Made by a program: the position numbers and the translations under genes. From Atriophallophorus winterbourni (taxonomy: Eukaryota > Platyhelminthes > Trematoda > Plagiorchiida > Microphallidae), in NCBI GenBank assembly GCA_013407085.1, contig JACCGJ010000574.1, positions 1 to 64,000 on the forward strand: 64,000 bases of DNA, in the 5' to 3' direction. Positions 45,501 to 50,689 of this stretch are shown one piece after another. Position 1 is the first letter of the stretch, and each line of letters starts with the position of its first letter. The notes below the pieces were generated by a model that was given only the letters and a program-made list of their open reading frames with translations, did not search any database and was not told the DNA's origin.

Positions 45501-46644
45501 TCTTACAAACAATCACGCCCAGATCACCTTTGTGTTGTCTAGTTTTCATTATTCGTGACAGCGATTGGTTATGCTCTTCAACTTTGTTTTCGATTTGTGC
45601 TGTACGCTGATTGATTTTCATCGCTTCTACTGTCTCACCCGAGACAGTGCGTGCCATTTCGACTTTATCATTTAAAGTGCAAACCATGTTTCTTGGCCGT
45701 TATTGCTATTACTTTTCTTTCTGTCAATTCAGAGCTGATCAAATGGTATCGAAGCCCAAATTCGACTCTTTGTTACTGACTGTCTCAAAACCAGTGTTTT
45801 GAAGCATTCATTGTTTGTTTTTGATAACCAAGTATTTATTCTCCCCTGAACAATTTCCAAATAGACCTTTGGTCACACAACTTTCCTCGTCACTTGCCAT
45901 AGCTATAATCGTTTTTTCCCCATCTGTATCCCACTGAGCACCCCGCTGCGACTTTTAATCGAGGAACTCACAGGTTCGAACCTGCTTTGCGAAAATATGC
46001 GCAGTCCTAAACCAAGTTTAATATGTATCAGTGCACTGGTTGGAAAAGTACCTGTAACAGACATGCACCCTGTTCATTTGTAAATGCGCATAACATCTAC
46101 CACCCTTTTAATTGATTTACTAACAGGCACCGACCTCGTGGATTCTAACGTCCTACTTTGGTTTCAAACCTTTCTCTTAGTTCCAAAGCCGTATTTTTCT
46201 GCATAACTGTAACTTGTTTAATACATATTCTGCACTCTGTCTACAGCTAGGCTTGTGCTTTTTCATTATCCATTTTATTCGTTTTCACACCCCTCCTGGC
46301 AATTTCCAGCCTATCTCTCATATCGTGAGCGGTGTACGAATATCGTTAACGAGCATGAGAATGCTAGCACGGCGTTAGCCACTTCCGAAAATGCGGAAAC
46401 AACATTGTTAACCGTCACAATTTCGGATCGCCCCCAATGCTCGTCCATCACTACGCTGGACTCGTTTATTTTCGCGACCCATGAGCGCCACTTCGCGTCT
46501 TATCACCATCTGGAAAGATCGGACGGTGTACAACATTTGTGGAATCAAAAACGCGTGATGCGGCTGCACTGTCTCATTCCGTATGCTTGGCGATCCATCG
46601 ACGGAATCACGTCCGAGGGATTGAACAGTTTGCCTTTCAACTAG
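21245..46644 (+). CDS. Unconventional myosin heavy chain, motor to stop (5' end missing)
   Basis: Actin-based motor. I joined 17 exons (listed separately): 21245-21502, 21538-21725, 21829-21893, 21929-21998, 22031-22136, 23578-23908, 25937-26138, 28565-28641, 28725-28972, 30980-31100, 32142-32492, 32541-32621, 39244-39311, 42269-42498, 44637-44761, 44952-45152 and 46310-46644. They total 3057 nt in one open frame, 1018 residues plus TAG. All introns are GT-AG with matching phase. Motor landmarks run in order: P-loop GLSGSGKT, switch I NNNSSRFGKF, YLLEKPR, FHIFHS, switch II DFFGFE, FCINYANERL, FAGPVAYTVKGF, FVRCIRP and converter LPYKNFIHKYG. One IQ motif and a tail of about 105 residues follow. 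The helix after the P-loop (TEASKYILRHL) resembles class XVI myosins, but class assignment needs a tree. No start codon was found; 86 residues of motor precede the first micro-intron. Two donors (exons 9 and 12) are uncertain. Confidence 0.85.
21538..21725 (+). CDS. Myosin exon 2: P-loop
   Basis: Follows a 35-nt intron. It encodes DVPHAYAIAEQCLRRM and VISGLSGSGKTEASKYILRH. The P-loop is GLSGSGKT where most myosins have GESGAGKT, but the GxxxxGKT nucleotide-binding frame is kept. Ends at GC|GTAGGT, phase 2. Confidence 0.85.
21829..21893 (+). CDS. Myosin exon 3
   Basis: Acceptor CAGACAG. Encodes APESVIEEVLLNCNPVLEAFG (last Gly split), the NPxLEAFGNA stretch leading to switch I. Donor GTTAGT, phase 1. 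Confidence 0.85.
21929..21998 (+). CDS. Myosin exon 4: switch I
   Basis: After a 35-nt intron. Encodes NAHTNHNNNSSRFGKFLSL, matching the switch I consensus NAKTxxNxNSSRFGKF. Donor GTGAGT, phase 2. Confidence 0.9.
22031..22136 (+). CDS. Myosin exon 5
   Basis: After a 32-nt intron. Encodes VIKGNLHVYLLEKPRAVF and SFESSFHIFHS, the YLLEKSRV...E.xFHIFY region. Donor GTAAGT, phase 0. Confidence 0.9.
22440..22530 (+). repeat. Degenerate R1 fragment
   Basis: Words CAGGCAAAGTCCCACACAGTC and AACTGCGCATGAGCTGA recall the R1 core. It lies in a myosin intron. Confidence 0.55.
23010..23095 (-). repeat. Dispersed repeat R1, inverted
   Basis: Reverse complement gives GCACAAGACTGATCCAGGCA, AAGTGCTGCACAGTCAGAGA and TGCCCATATCTAGA, an R1 core on the minus strand inside a myosin intron. 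Confidence 0.7.
23578..23908 (+). CDS. Myosin exon 6
   Basis: Acceptor TTTTCAG. Encodes FLASLSIDELKIL directly continuing FHIFHS, then a Ser/Pro-rich loop and KAFELMGYSEEAVSQIRQLL. Ends at A|GTATGC, phase 1. Confidence 0.88.
24240..24330 (-). repeat. Dispersed repeat R1, inverted
   Basis: Reverse complement starts with GTATGTATGTATTAAATC and ends CAGGTTGTTCATAGCTAGATA, matching R1 with its tetranucleotide edge. Confidence 0.6.
25937..26138 (+). CDS. Myosin exon 7
   Basis: Acceptor TCTGTCAG. Encodes KTAGLILGVSSDETGEKFG, a lysine- and serine-rich loop, and REQRDCLVKALYS, the RDxLxKxLYxxLF element. An overlapping open frame on the same strand is a shadow. Donor GTGAGA, phase 2. Confidence 0.88.
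26756..27935 (-). mobile_element. LINE family 3 copy, 5'-truncated, in a myosin intron
   Basis: Minus-strand C-terminal half of the element seen better at 34175-36045: DFGLTISLSTSKTKAIGQET, QLETAHGFTYFGSTIVDNL, AEVLSRAGLQCMF and CRMENGRIPKDLSYGEL, ending in the Cys-rich C-terminus and a GTT run (the (CAA)n tail on the other strand) at 26760. Many frame breaks. Confidence 0.85.
27950..28045 (+). repeat. Degenerate R1 copy
   Basis: Words GAAATCACAAGCCGATTGCC, TGTGTAGTCATATGC and CGGTCATGTTGGCCAG follow the R1 order with many changes. Confidence 0.6.
28565..28641 (+). CDS. Myosin exon 8
   Basis: Acceptor CACTTCAG. Encodes LFEYIVDTINDRLG and SSEIG, which joins to ILDFFGFE in the next exon. Donor GTTTGT, phase 1. 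Confidence 0.87.
28725..28972 (+). CDS. Myosin exon 9: switch II and relay
   Basis: After an 83-nt intron. Encodes ILDFFGFERFHDNGFEQFC and NYANERLHQYF; the usual DIFGFE is DFFGFE here. The donor is either GAG|GTCTGT (end 28972, giving LDEVCALNRV) or CGG|GTTAAA (end 28993, adding seven residues). Both keep the frame. I prefer the first since it restores the LDEEC-like motif without an insert. Confidence 0.85.
28994..30002. other. Myosin intron sequence, nothing recognised
   Basis: Apart from the intron edge I see no gene, repeat or RNA motif here. Confidence 0.4.
30003..30320 (+). repeat. Dispersed repeat R1, long copy
   Basis: GTATGTAAGCATGAAATCAC edge, the R1 core (GTGCCGCACAATCATAGACTG to GAGGCCTAAACAT), then the 3' half with ACGCCAGGGTTTCTGCATGC and TTACCACCGGTGGCG. 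Confidence 0.75.
30442..30470 (+). repeat. tRNA-like T-arm / B-box sequence
   Basis: CCTGGTTCGATCCAGG forms a 5-bp T-stem with a GTTCGAT loop, as in a tRNA or a SINE head. No A box or full cloverleaf was found beside it, so it is probably a SINE remnant. Confidence 0.35.
30792..30898. repeat. Imperfect palindrome with arms of about 33 bp
   Basis: Left arm 30792-30823 and right arm 30864-30898 are almost fully complementary (GCATGCATC, CCATCA and CCCCACGAC on the left against their complements on the right). The 40-bp centre holds a hammerhead-like core. It lies 80 bp upstream of myosin exon 10. Confidence 0.85.
30831..30872 (+). ncRNA. Hammerhead ribozyme-like motif with one core change
   Basis: Type I layout: stem I CCCTAC (30831-30836) with GTGGGG (30867-30872), six pairs including one T-G wobble; core CTGATGA (30837-30843); stem II GTG/CAC with loop CCAACAA; second core box GAGA (30857-30860) where GAAA is required; stem III AC/GT with a 2-nt loop; cleavage-site C at 30866. 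The A-to-G change in the second box should impair cleavage. The surrounding palindrome competes with this fold. Confidence 0.5.
30980..31100 (+). CDS. Myosin exon 10
   Basis: Acceptor TTTCTAG, phase 0. Encodes VCALNRVHATLSSANDP and DWLQRLRGHFKSH, the region before the actin-binding loop. Donor A|GTGAGT, phase 1. Confidence 0.82.
31505..31830 (+). repeat. Dispersed repeat R2, plus copy
   Basis: Shares its 3' part (CCCACCCTTCCCCATCTTTTAG, CATGGTTGTATGGCAGTTAAG, CGGTACGCGCTACCGGTGTA, then GATGATGATGATTG) with an inverted copy at 51361-51600. Its 5' part matches 43161-43440. The trinucleotide ATG end suggests a retroposon 3' tail. The motif CGGTGTAATGCTGTCTGTGA also resembles the end of the ribozyme SINE. 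Confidence 0.65.
32142..32492 (+). CDS. Myosin exon 11
   Basis: Acceptor CATTTAG. A basic Ser/Ala-rich insert is followed by HAFTIDHFAGPVAYTVKGF and AKNLDRKPSHLLEWLSSFI, matching FxIxHFAGxVxY and KNxD of myosin motors. The C-terminal part is a Ser-rich loop. Donor A|GTTAGT. Confidence 0.88.
32541..32621 (+). CDS. Myosin exon 12
   Basis: After a 48-nt intron (CCACCAG). Encodes LISRITAASARRSEARSLH and a basic Ser/Arg end, likely loop 2 (actin interaction). Only the donor C|GTAGAC at 32622 matches the phase of exon 13. The stronger-looking GTACGC at 32629 would need one more exon in the next 6.6 kb. Confidence 0.7.
32629..33417. other. Myosin intron sequence, nothing recognised
   Basis: No exon, repeat or transposon could be supported. 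Confidence 0.4.
33418..33700 (-). mobile_element. LINE family 3 fragment (3' end only)
   Basis: The minus strand reads KIDMKSLHNDPTSWEELALDH, SRHYLKCHFHAGKEQIQFL and ERIGLFSHYKSC, the extreme C-terminus of the family seen at 34175-36045. Confidence 0.85.
34175..36045 (+). mobile_element. LINE family 3, best-preserved copy (RT to 3' tail)
   Basis: 5'-truncated plus-strand LINE lying in myosin intron 12. RT reads RLANGKAPGDDGIPPELIK, then after one frame change near 34345 continues with KNKGDRGDCNNYRGISLLNV, SQCGFRKGRSTVDMIFSLRQ, FIDLTKAFDYVSREGLF, RRGVKQECVLALTLFGIFF and active site LLFADDAAF. The frame is then open to 35980 except for a single TAG at 35186-35188. C-terminal parts are FTYLGSTIADNLSLDTEID, YGSETWTTHARHERKLN, RLRWLGHVYRMENGRIPKDL and a Cys/His finger CQRCGRDCSSRIGLFSHSK. 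It ends in (CAA)n at 36033-36041. Two lesions only, so it is fairly young. The clade was not assigned. Confidence 0.9.
38180..38213 (-). ncRNA. Hammerhead-like motif, left foldback arm
   Basis: Minus strand: stem I ATCG/CGAT, core CTGAAGA, one extra T, stem II GTTGCC/GGCAAC with loop TAGTCT, then GAAAC-GTC. Stem III is only the palindromic ACGT without a loop, so self-cleavage would need a dimer. The partner arm at 38352-38382 is a decayed version. Confidence 0.5.
38352..38382 (+). ncRNA. Hammerhead-like motif, right foldback arm, decayed
   Basis: CTGAGA (one base lost) followed by a damaged stem II and an intact GGCAACGAAACGTCCGAT end. It is inverted relative to the left-arm motif. Confidence 0.4.
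38711..38954 (+). other. Possible extra myosin exon, not accepted
   Basis: An open stretch after a TATATTAG acceptor encodes an Asn/Ser/Pro-rich sequence. Its phase could fit between exons 12 and 13 only with a weak internal donor (A|GTATAA). The two exons already join in phase without it. It could be an optional loop-2 exon or chance. Confidence 0.2.
39244..39311 (+). CDS. Myosin exon 13
   Basis: A 68-nt exon isolated between transposon insertions. Acceptor CTTGCAG, donor GTAAGT. Encodes SPKRRLNTVFGSFK, which joins in phase to SSVDTLLSNLG of exon 14, matching the TVxxxFKxSLxxLMxxL element before the FVRCIxP motif. Confidence 0.8.
39460..39830 (-). mobile_element. Penelope-like element, 3' fragment with endonuclease end
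   Basis: The minus strand 39791-39594 encodes IVKGRSRHIREFFEAWYSNS and NERIQLDGIYESMR, the part C-terminal to the GIY-YIG core, nearly identical to the copy at 41330-41530. Its 3' flank carries a hammerhead-like motif at 39497-39529. Confidence 0.85.
39497..39529 (-). ncRNA. Hammerhead-like motif at a Penelope-like 3' end
   Basis: Minus strand: CCGATGA (one change from CTGATGA), T, stem II GTCATC/GATGAC with loop TAGTTT, then GAAACGTC. Stem I pairing is lost. Confidence 0.42.
39845..40740 (-). mobile_element. LINE 5' part: untranslated leader and endonuclease start
   Basis: The minus strand near 40070-39950 reads VLKLGTWNVRSMLAG, the characteristic first strand of a LINE endonuclease, preceded by a leader in several frames (40642-40275). 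It is truncated within the endonuclease, just beyond the LGTWNVRSM motif. It lies between two Penelope-like fragments. Confidence 0.65.
40745..41192 (-). mobile_element. Penelope-like element, RT part (inverted half)
   Basis: Minus strand: ILPADKGRVIVVINKDDYIR and KAEELLQDTTTYWKINKDQT, then SLPRFYGLPKIHK and GSPIYKLCKELL, typical Penelope RT motifs. It meets the plus-strand endonuclease half at about 41190 head to head. Confidence 0.85.
41193..41645 (+). mobile_element. Penelope-like element, GIY-YIG endonuclease half
   Basis: Plus-strand open frame DVVYRISCSDCEKYYIGQTG and RRLETRIHEHKLATRRHDH, a GIY-YIG nuclease with its CxxC and YIGQTGR signature, then IVKGRSRHIREFFEAWYSNS. The coding part stops at 41530. 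The 3' flank has a decayed hammerhead-like motif. Together with the inverted RT half this is one element with a 5' inversion. Confidence 0.9.
41596..41627 (+). ncRNA. Decayed hammerhead-like motif
   Basis: CTCAGGA, T-less start, stem II GTCATC/GATGAT with loop TAGTTT, then CAAACGTC. The core boxes have changed; stem II is mostly kept. Confidence 0.35.
41646..42268. other. Myosin intron with a degenerate R2 tail
   Basis: At 42136-42190 an inverted R2-like end (ATCATCATCAGAGACAGCATT, ACACCAAATGCTTGATTGCC) is seen. Nothing else was recognised. Confidence 0.45.
42269..42498 (+). CDS. Myosin exon 14: actin-binding helix and SH region
   Basis: Acceptor CCTTGTAG. Encodes SVDTLLSNLG, LSFVRCIRP and LREQLANGGLICAMQVLRSY. 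The usual SH1/SH2 cysteine pattern (QLxxxGxLExxRI) is diverged, with a single Cys in ICAMQ. Donor AG|GTACGT, phase 2. Confidence 0.88.
42499..43160. other. Myosin intron, nothing recognised
   Basis: Short open frames on both strands at 42731-42946 overlap each other and have no family features. Confidence 0.4.
43161..43445 (+). repeat. Dispersed repeat R2, 5' part
   Basis: Matches 31510-31680 in order: GCTGTCATGATAATGTCGCT against GCTGCCGTGCTGATGTCGCT, then GTTCAAAACTGGATTGAATGC against GTTCACGAAACTTGTTTGAATG. Confidence 0.6.
43474..43563 (+). repeat. Partial copy of the ribozyme SINE body
   Basis: Direct repeat of 44360-44453 (CGAGTCCAGTGCTTCC, TTATGGACCG, GATGAGTAGTCACAAATAT). It begins 6 nt before the hammerhead cleavage position and stops where a Penelope-like fragment starts. 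Confidence 0.8.
43564..43990 (+). mobile_element. Penelope-like element, endonuclease C-terminal fragment
   Basis: Reads NNYVGQTGRKLSTRLHKHQL, AVRRHDRNSLISIHVDQFGH and RAREFLEAWHSTTNSINQHL, a second Penelope-like subfamily, clearly different from the 41.2-kb copy. It ends with the best hammerhead-like motif of this type. Confidence 0.85.
43936..43979 (+). ncRNA. Hammerhead-like motif at a Penelope-like 3' end
   Basis: Stem I TTTTG (43936-43940) with CAAGA (43975-43979), one G-T wobble; CTGATGA at 43941-43947; an extra T; stem II GTCATC/GATGAC (43949-43954, 43961-43966) with loop TAGCCT; GAAAC; GTC at 43972-43974. Both core boxes are intact. Stem III is the loop-less palindrome ACGT, so activity as a dimer is the plausible mode. 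Confidence 0.55.
44252..44307 (+). promoter_or_regulatory. Internal RNA polymerase III promoter (A and B boxes)
   Basis: A box matches TRGCNNAGYNGG at 10 of 12 positions and B box matches GGTTCGANNCC at 10 of 11, 33 bp apart as in tRNA genes. Confidence 0.65.
44327..44371 (+). ncRNA. Hammerhead ribozyme, type I
   Basis: Self-cleaving RNA. Stem I GCACTG (44327-44332) pairs perfectly with CAGTGC (44366-44371). Core CTGATGA at 44333-44339. Stem II CTC/GAG (44341-44343, 44350-44352) has loop AAATAA, with an A-C mismatch at the base where G-C is usual. Core GAAA at 44354-44357. Stem III A-T and C-G pairs (AC/GT) are closed by TCGA. Cleavage is predicted after C 44365. All invariant core bases are present; the basal stem II mismatch may slow it. 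Confidence 0.85.
44637..44761 (+). CDS. Myosin exon 15: converter start
   Basis: Acceptor CCCACAG. Encodes LPYKNFIHKYGLLARLAPMD, equal to the RxxxxxFxxRYxxL converter element. A second copy lies at 58724-58848. Confidence 0.88.
44952..45152 (+). CDS. Myosin exon 16: converter and start of IQ motif
   Basis: Acceptor CATCTAG. Encodes GDLDDKMLALNLLLLALD, RTRIHLHAIQLNRLDSIRS and ASAARRIQR, the lever-arm start (KTKVFLRxxQLxxLE). Donor G|GTTTGT splits the IQ motif. The second copy at 59021-59221 differs at seven sites, four of them synonymous. Confidence 0.88.
46310..46644 (+). CDS. Myosin exon 17: rest of IQ motif, short tail, stop
   Basis: Acceptor TTTCCAG. Phase 1 joining gives ARRIQR + AYLSYRERC, a good IQ motif formed across the splice. 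About 100 residues of tail follow without coiled coil or known domain. TAG is at 46642. Eight substitutions separate this exon from its copy at 60391-60725, and six are synonymous third-position changes in this frame, which supports it. Confidence 0.85.
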
Positions 46645-46656
46645 AAATCTGTTTTA

Positions 46657-46662
46657 AATAAA
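46657..46662 (+). terminator. Poly(A) signal AATAAA of the myosin gene
   Basis: AATAAA begins 13 nt after the stop codon, implying a very short 3' UTR. The same hexamer is kept in the second copy at 60738-60743. Confidence 0.6.
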
Positions 46663-47184
46663 CTCTCAGCGTCTTTGTTGATCATTCCTCTCGCTGCAAT
46701 ATTTCGATCAGATCCGTCGTATTTTCACTTGCTATGAGTTTTTTGTACACAATAGATGCTTTACCTGAAGGGGATTTGTTTTCTTTAAAACCACGAAACC
46801 TCGGCGTGCTGGTCGATTTTTGCCTGTGCTCCATTTGTCAAGCGTTGCGACGTGAATATACCTCCTAGATTTTTCCTAATTAGTTATCGTGCAGGCGAAA
46901 GTTGCGCGAACACCGTAAACACGTGCATGCTAGCTGTCGTCAGATTGTATTCAGGGATGATATGGTGATTGCCATGAAAATATAGTTGAACACTTCCATG
47001 ACGTTCCATAAAGTCCTAACTCAAAAAGAATTCGGTGCTCAAGGTTGAGTGTATCCACGGACAAAATTGTCGGAACTTTCAGTGTGGATTTATACATTAG
47101 AATTCACGCTATTCACTGTGACCGCTAGGAAAATGTACGTTACTGTTCGGGTTTTCATTAGGAAGTGAAGCTGTGCAATCGATG
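46663..47184. other. Between myosin 3' end and repeat R1; nothing recognised
   Basis: Retained in the second copy with a few percent divergence. No open frame or motif is supported. Confidence 0.45.
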
Positions 47185-47412
47185 TAAGTATGAAATCACC
47201 AACCTGGATCCAGGTGAAGTGCAGCATATGAATTGACTGCATGTGACTGTTAGGTTGTTCAGGTCTAGGTAGATATTTAAAAATAATGTCAGTGAGATTC
47301 CAGCGTGTTTTCTCGTGCAACTGAGTACAGCTGGCAACTAAACTTAGCACGGGGTCACCTGCGCAGTACAGAAGTGCTACACAATTGAACGTCTGTGCAG
47401 CCGAGCTACAAT
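47185..47412 (+). repeat. Dispersed repeat R1, long copy
   Basis: GTAAGTATGAAATCACCAAC edge, core CAGGTGAAGTGCAGCATATGA to TTCAGGTCTAGGTAGATAT, 3' half GATTCCAGCGTGTTTTCTCG. Its duplicate is at 61385-61602. Confidence 0.75.
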
Positions 47413-47619
47413 GCAGATTCATATACGGAAATTATAACCACCGAACGCTGTTGAACGATTTGATGTCCTAACACAGGATCGTCGAGGTTCTTGCGACGTT
47501 CTGTACGGGTGTGTATTTAAGCGGTATTTCTCTCCTATGTAGGTAAAACGGTGCTAAGTTGATGAGCTATATGGGGAAACACGCTGAAGATTCAATATAA
47601 TTTTTTTCTGTTTTCTATA

Positions 47620-47695
47620 TCTGTCTAGGCCTGGACAACCCGACACTATCGTATCCGACGTCTGTGATTGTTGCCTTTATCCAGACTTGTGATGT
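47620..47695 (-). repeat. Dispersed repeat R1, inverted core
   Basis: Reverse complement CACAAGTCTGGATAAAGGC, then TGTCGGGTTGTCCAGGCCTAGACAG (read in pieces), matches the R1 core ends. The duplicate is at 61814-61889. Confidence 0.6.
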
Positions 47696-48235
47696 TGCTG
47701 CGTAATTGTTCATTACCTGAAATGTACGAATGCCAATAGTAATTGATCAACTCCCTTTACTGTGTGCTTATTTGTGGTAATGTCTCACACTATCTTTTGG
47801 CTTGCTGTGCGGTCAACGAAGAAAGATGTCTTGTGTGACAAGTTTCAGTGTCACATAGTTAATTGTATCGGCTGTCAACCTGCTTTCTTTTGTTCCCTTA
47901 GCGTAATGTTGCTTTTTCTAACCGATGAGGACAATTAGCCCTAAACTGACATTGAAATACGGGTTCGGGGATGTGAGTAACAACGCAACACAGGCTATCA
48001 TTGACTTGACGCAGAATCGTTTAGCAATTTCATGATCGAAACTTTAAAACCTCGTTGAAAACTGCCAACTCAATGCTGTTGATACTACTTGTATTTCTAC
48101 TCATCATGGAGTGTGCAGCACCGCTGGTTTTGTTTCCCCCGTTTTGTTCTGCTTTACAGTTTAGGAAGAAATGTGGATTTTGCTTAATTAATGATAGGCT
48201 GAAGTAATGTGTTGCTCACATCCCCCAAAATTACA

Positions 48236-48273
48236 CCACTACCGGTTTCTGGCTGTTTGTCATCATCAGGTGG
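48236..48273 (-). ncRNA. Weak hammerhead-like motif
   Basis: Minus strand: stem I CCAC/GTGG, core CTGATGA, a poor stem II (two pairs at best), GAAA, stem III AC/GT with loop CG, and A at the cleavage position (GTA, an allowed NUH triplet). All core boxes fit but stem II is doubtful. The copy at 62435-62472 is identical. Confidence 0.3.
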
Positions 48274-48871
48274 AGACAGTAAGTTTAGGTTCATTGGGCC
48301 TTGAAACAGTGGATAAATGGTAAACAAGGTTATACTTGAATGCCACCGTTGCATCAATGATATCACGGTATTTGCTGGGTGCGTGCTGAAGCAAGGTTTA
48401 GACATTAATTACGCGGATTTGAATGTTCATCATAAGGCTGGATGCTAACATCAGAGTCTTGCGAAATTATGCATCTGTTTTCGTTCGTTTGTCTATCATA
48501 GTTGGAATTTCGGTAACAAATCTATAAATTATATATAGAAATTATCTAAGAACTATTCGGTTCAAGTGCTGGTGAGGTGAGCAGATTACGGAATTAGGAA
48601 ATCGATTATCTGTTATTTTATCCAGAGTTTACGTTTCTGTTATTTATGTCCACTTTTCGGTATTAGTGTTATTTAAAGTGTGTTAATTTGCCAAACGTCA
48701 GTCGAACGGTGGTGTCAAGAAAGGTACATAATAAGTGTAGGATGTAGGTATTCTCTCGTTGAACATCTCCTCTACAAATGTGTCTGATCACTGGAAGGCA
48801 TTTAGTTTATTAAGGCCGCAAATAGCGTGTCAAACAAGAGCGCTGGTTACGGTTAGCTTGTTTCATACCCA

Positions 48872-48877
48872 TTTATT
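48872..48877 (-). terminator. Poly(A) signal AATAAA for the DDHD gene
   Basis: On the minus strand AATAAA lies about 80 nt after the stop codon at 48958. The myosin signal on the other strand is 2.2 kb away, so the two genes end tail to tail. Confidence 0.5.
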
Positions 48878-48957
48878 TTTCTATAAATTTCAATATTACC
48901 TCCCTCCTTAACTCAAACAGGATTTTTACGATTCGTTTGTTAAATATGCTCGGCCTT

Positions 48958-49207
48958 TCAATTTTTGTTTGGCGTTTCCAAATCGTCTGGATGCCCGAAT
49001 ATCCGGTACAGAATGAAAAAGGCAACTTCTTCGCTCCGCCAGTAGCTGTAGTGTGCTCCGAGCACCGCCAAGGGTGAGAACGATTTTTGCCACTCGTAAT
49101 CCACACGATATTTCAATCGTTTGCCTTTCACTTCGGATTCAGGAAACTGCTTTTTTAGTTGTGGACCAAGGTTGGTTACGTGCGAAGATCGTCTGGTAAC
49201 CATCTTG
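48958..49207 (-). CDS. DDHD-domain phospholipase (PA-PLA1 type), last exon
   Basis: Encodes the C-terminal end of a DDHD domain: RLKYRVDYEW (the RxDYxL strand) and LGAHYSYWRSEEVAFFILYR, equivalent to the SHxxYWxSxD helix of DDHD1/DDHD2. The usual final Asp after YW is Glu here (SEE). These intracellular enzymes hydrolyse phosphatidic acid or related lipids on ER-Golgi membranes. Acceptor TTATTCAG, phase 2 in, stop TGA at 48958. The exon phase does not match the exon ending at 53280, so at least one exon between them was not found. An identical exon lies at 63157-63406. Confidence 0.78.
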
Positions 49208-50688
49208 CTGAATAATTTGACTGGAAATAATTTGTGGAATTAATGTATGAGAAAGGTGCATGATAGTGATTGTAATAATTGTCACATTACTTAACTAATT
49301 GTTTCGACATGTCAAGGTCATTAATCCTTGTCTCACAAGAGGGAGTTGTATTACTTCCCACGATTGAGCATGAGAGCGAAATATTCGTGATGAATCTTAC
49401 CTTAAATTTATGAACAGATGAACTCTGATGAATAAAATGCTATTAATATCTACACATCAATTTGAGTTCCGATCCAGGAGTGCTACATCTCTTTACCCAA
49501 AAACGTTTCTTTTCTGTGTGATCTCCATTCATCAATCATGAAATACACTCGCTCATCTAAAGAACATTTACTTCCCTGTATGCGTGATCGACGATATTAG
49601 TTTTCTGCAGACAACGTGTTCTATACTCATGATGATATACCCAGCAGTTTCTAATGCCTCGTGAAATTTTCGGGGCTAGTTTCTAACGTAAATCGATATA
49701 AAATATGGCTCCGCAGGTTTTACGGTTGTTAAAGAGATTATCAATATTTACTAATTGACATTCAATTCGATCGATATCATGCTGGTGGATTCTAACTCTA
49801 TTTTTATGTAATTCAATTTTTGTTTTTGTCAACGACGTAAAAAATATTGGAGCGGAATTACGTCTGGTAAATGAATCTACAGTTTGAATTCCTTGTTATT
49901 TCTGCTAGAGCGTTGCCGTGCTAAGATACTGAAAACTCAAACTCAGAAGACGGTTCCAATAACCAAAAAGTTTTAGCTCTCAGAGGGTCGGACCAATAGA
50001 CACCATCTGTACATCATCGTTACATATCAAAACCAGCATTAATTGTGTATACACAAATGCGTAGTGTTTGTGCAACAAACTACCGTATTCTCCCCAGTCT
50101 ACAGAAATCCCTTAGTGCTTCCTTCTTACACACACACCTTGAAAATAAATTAACCAAACATATTTTTTCGATCAAAATTTCCTCACTCCGTGTTACAATT
50201 ATAATTACTTTTTCTCCTTTTTTGAAACACATGCACGCAAACATTAAAGTACGTTTTGTTTAATTATTGTAAGTATATCCTGTGGTATTGTACAGCTATT
50301 TGCTTTTTTCACCATAAATCTTGAATCTTGCTCCGAGATGATCTTACAACCGGAGGAGTTTTAGCACATTAGCCAAATTTTCGCTGTTGCATACGAAATG
50401 CGATCGAAAGTGTAACTCACATGTTCGTGACTTGTGTTGCCTGTATACCACGTTGGATGTGACTGTGCTCAAACTTCGTTTCGGCTATAAAAGAAACAGA
50501 TTGATAGTTGTGCCAGTGATTTATTCTGAAGTATAGAAAATGACAGTTTCAAGGTTATTTCAATAAATCTACGATCTACAGAGAGAATTATTTGATACTT
50601 TTACGACATGTTATTTGCCGTATGGTTTTCTTCGCTATCTTATAATATACTGTAGTTTCTCGATATACTAGATATTCTGATGCAATTG
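49208..50688. other. DDHD gene intron or spacer; no exon found
   Basis: AT-rich. A stretch near 50265-50335 recurs at 54240-54320 (TATCCTATGGTACTGTACAGC and ACCATAAATCTTGAAT words), an uncharacterised short repeat. Confidence 0.45.
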
Positions 50689-50689
50689 T

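Noticed and set aside
45969..45985. B-box-like CAGGTTCGAACCTG in the last myosin intron (and its copy at about 60050)
   Set aside because: Perfect short palindrome, but no A box, D-arm or acceptor stem at a proper distance, so no tRNA gene is called.
48260..48275. CTGATGATGA at 42140 and CTGATGA at 1994 as further ribozymes
   Set aside because: No second core box or pairing stem I at either place, so they are chance matches to the seven-base box.
48873..49106. Second minus-strand open frame over the last DDHD exon
   Set aside because: It is a shadow of the frame with the RVDYEW and AHYSYW motifs.
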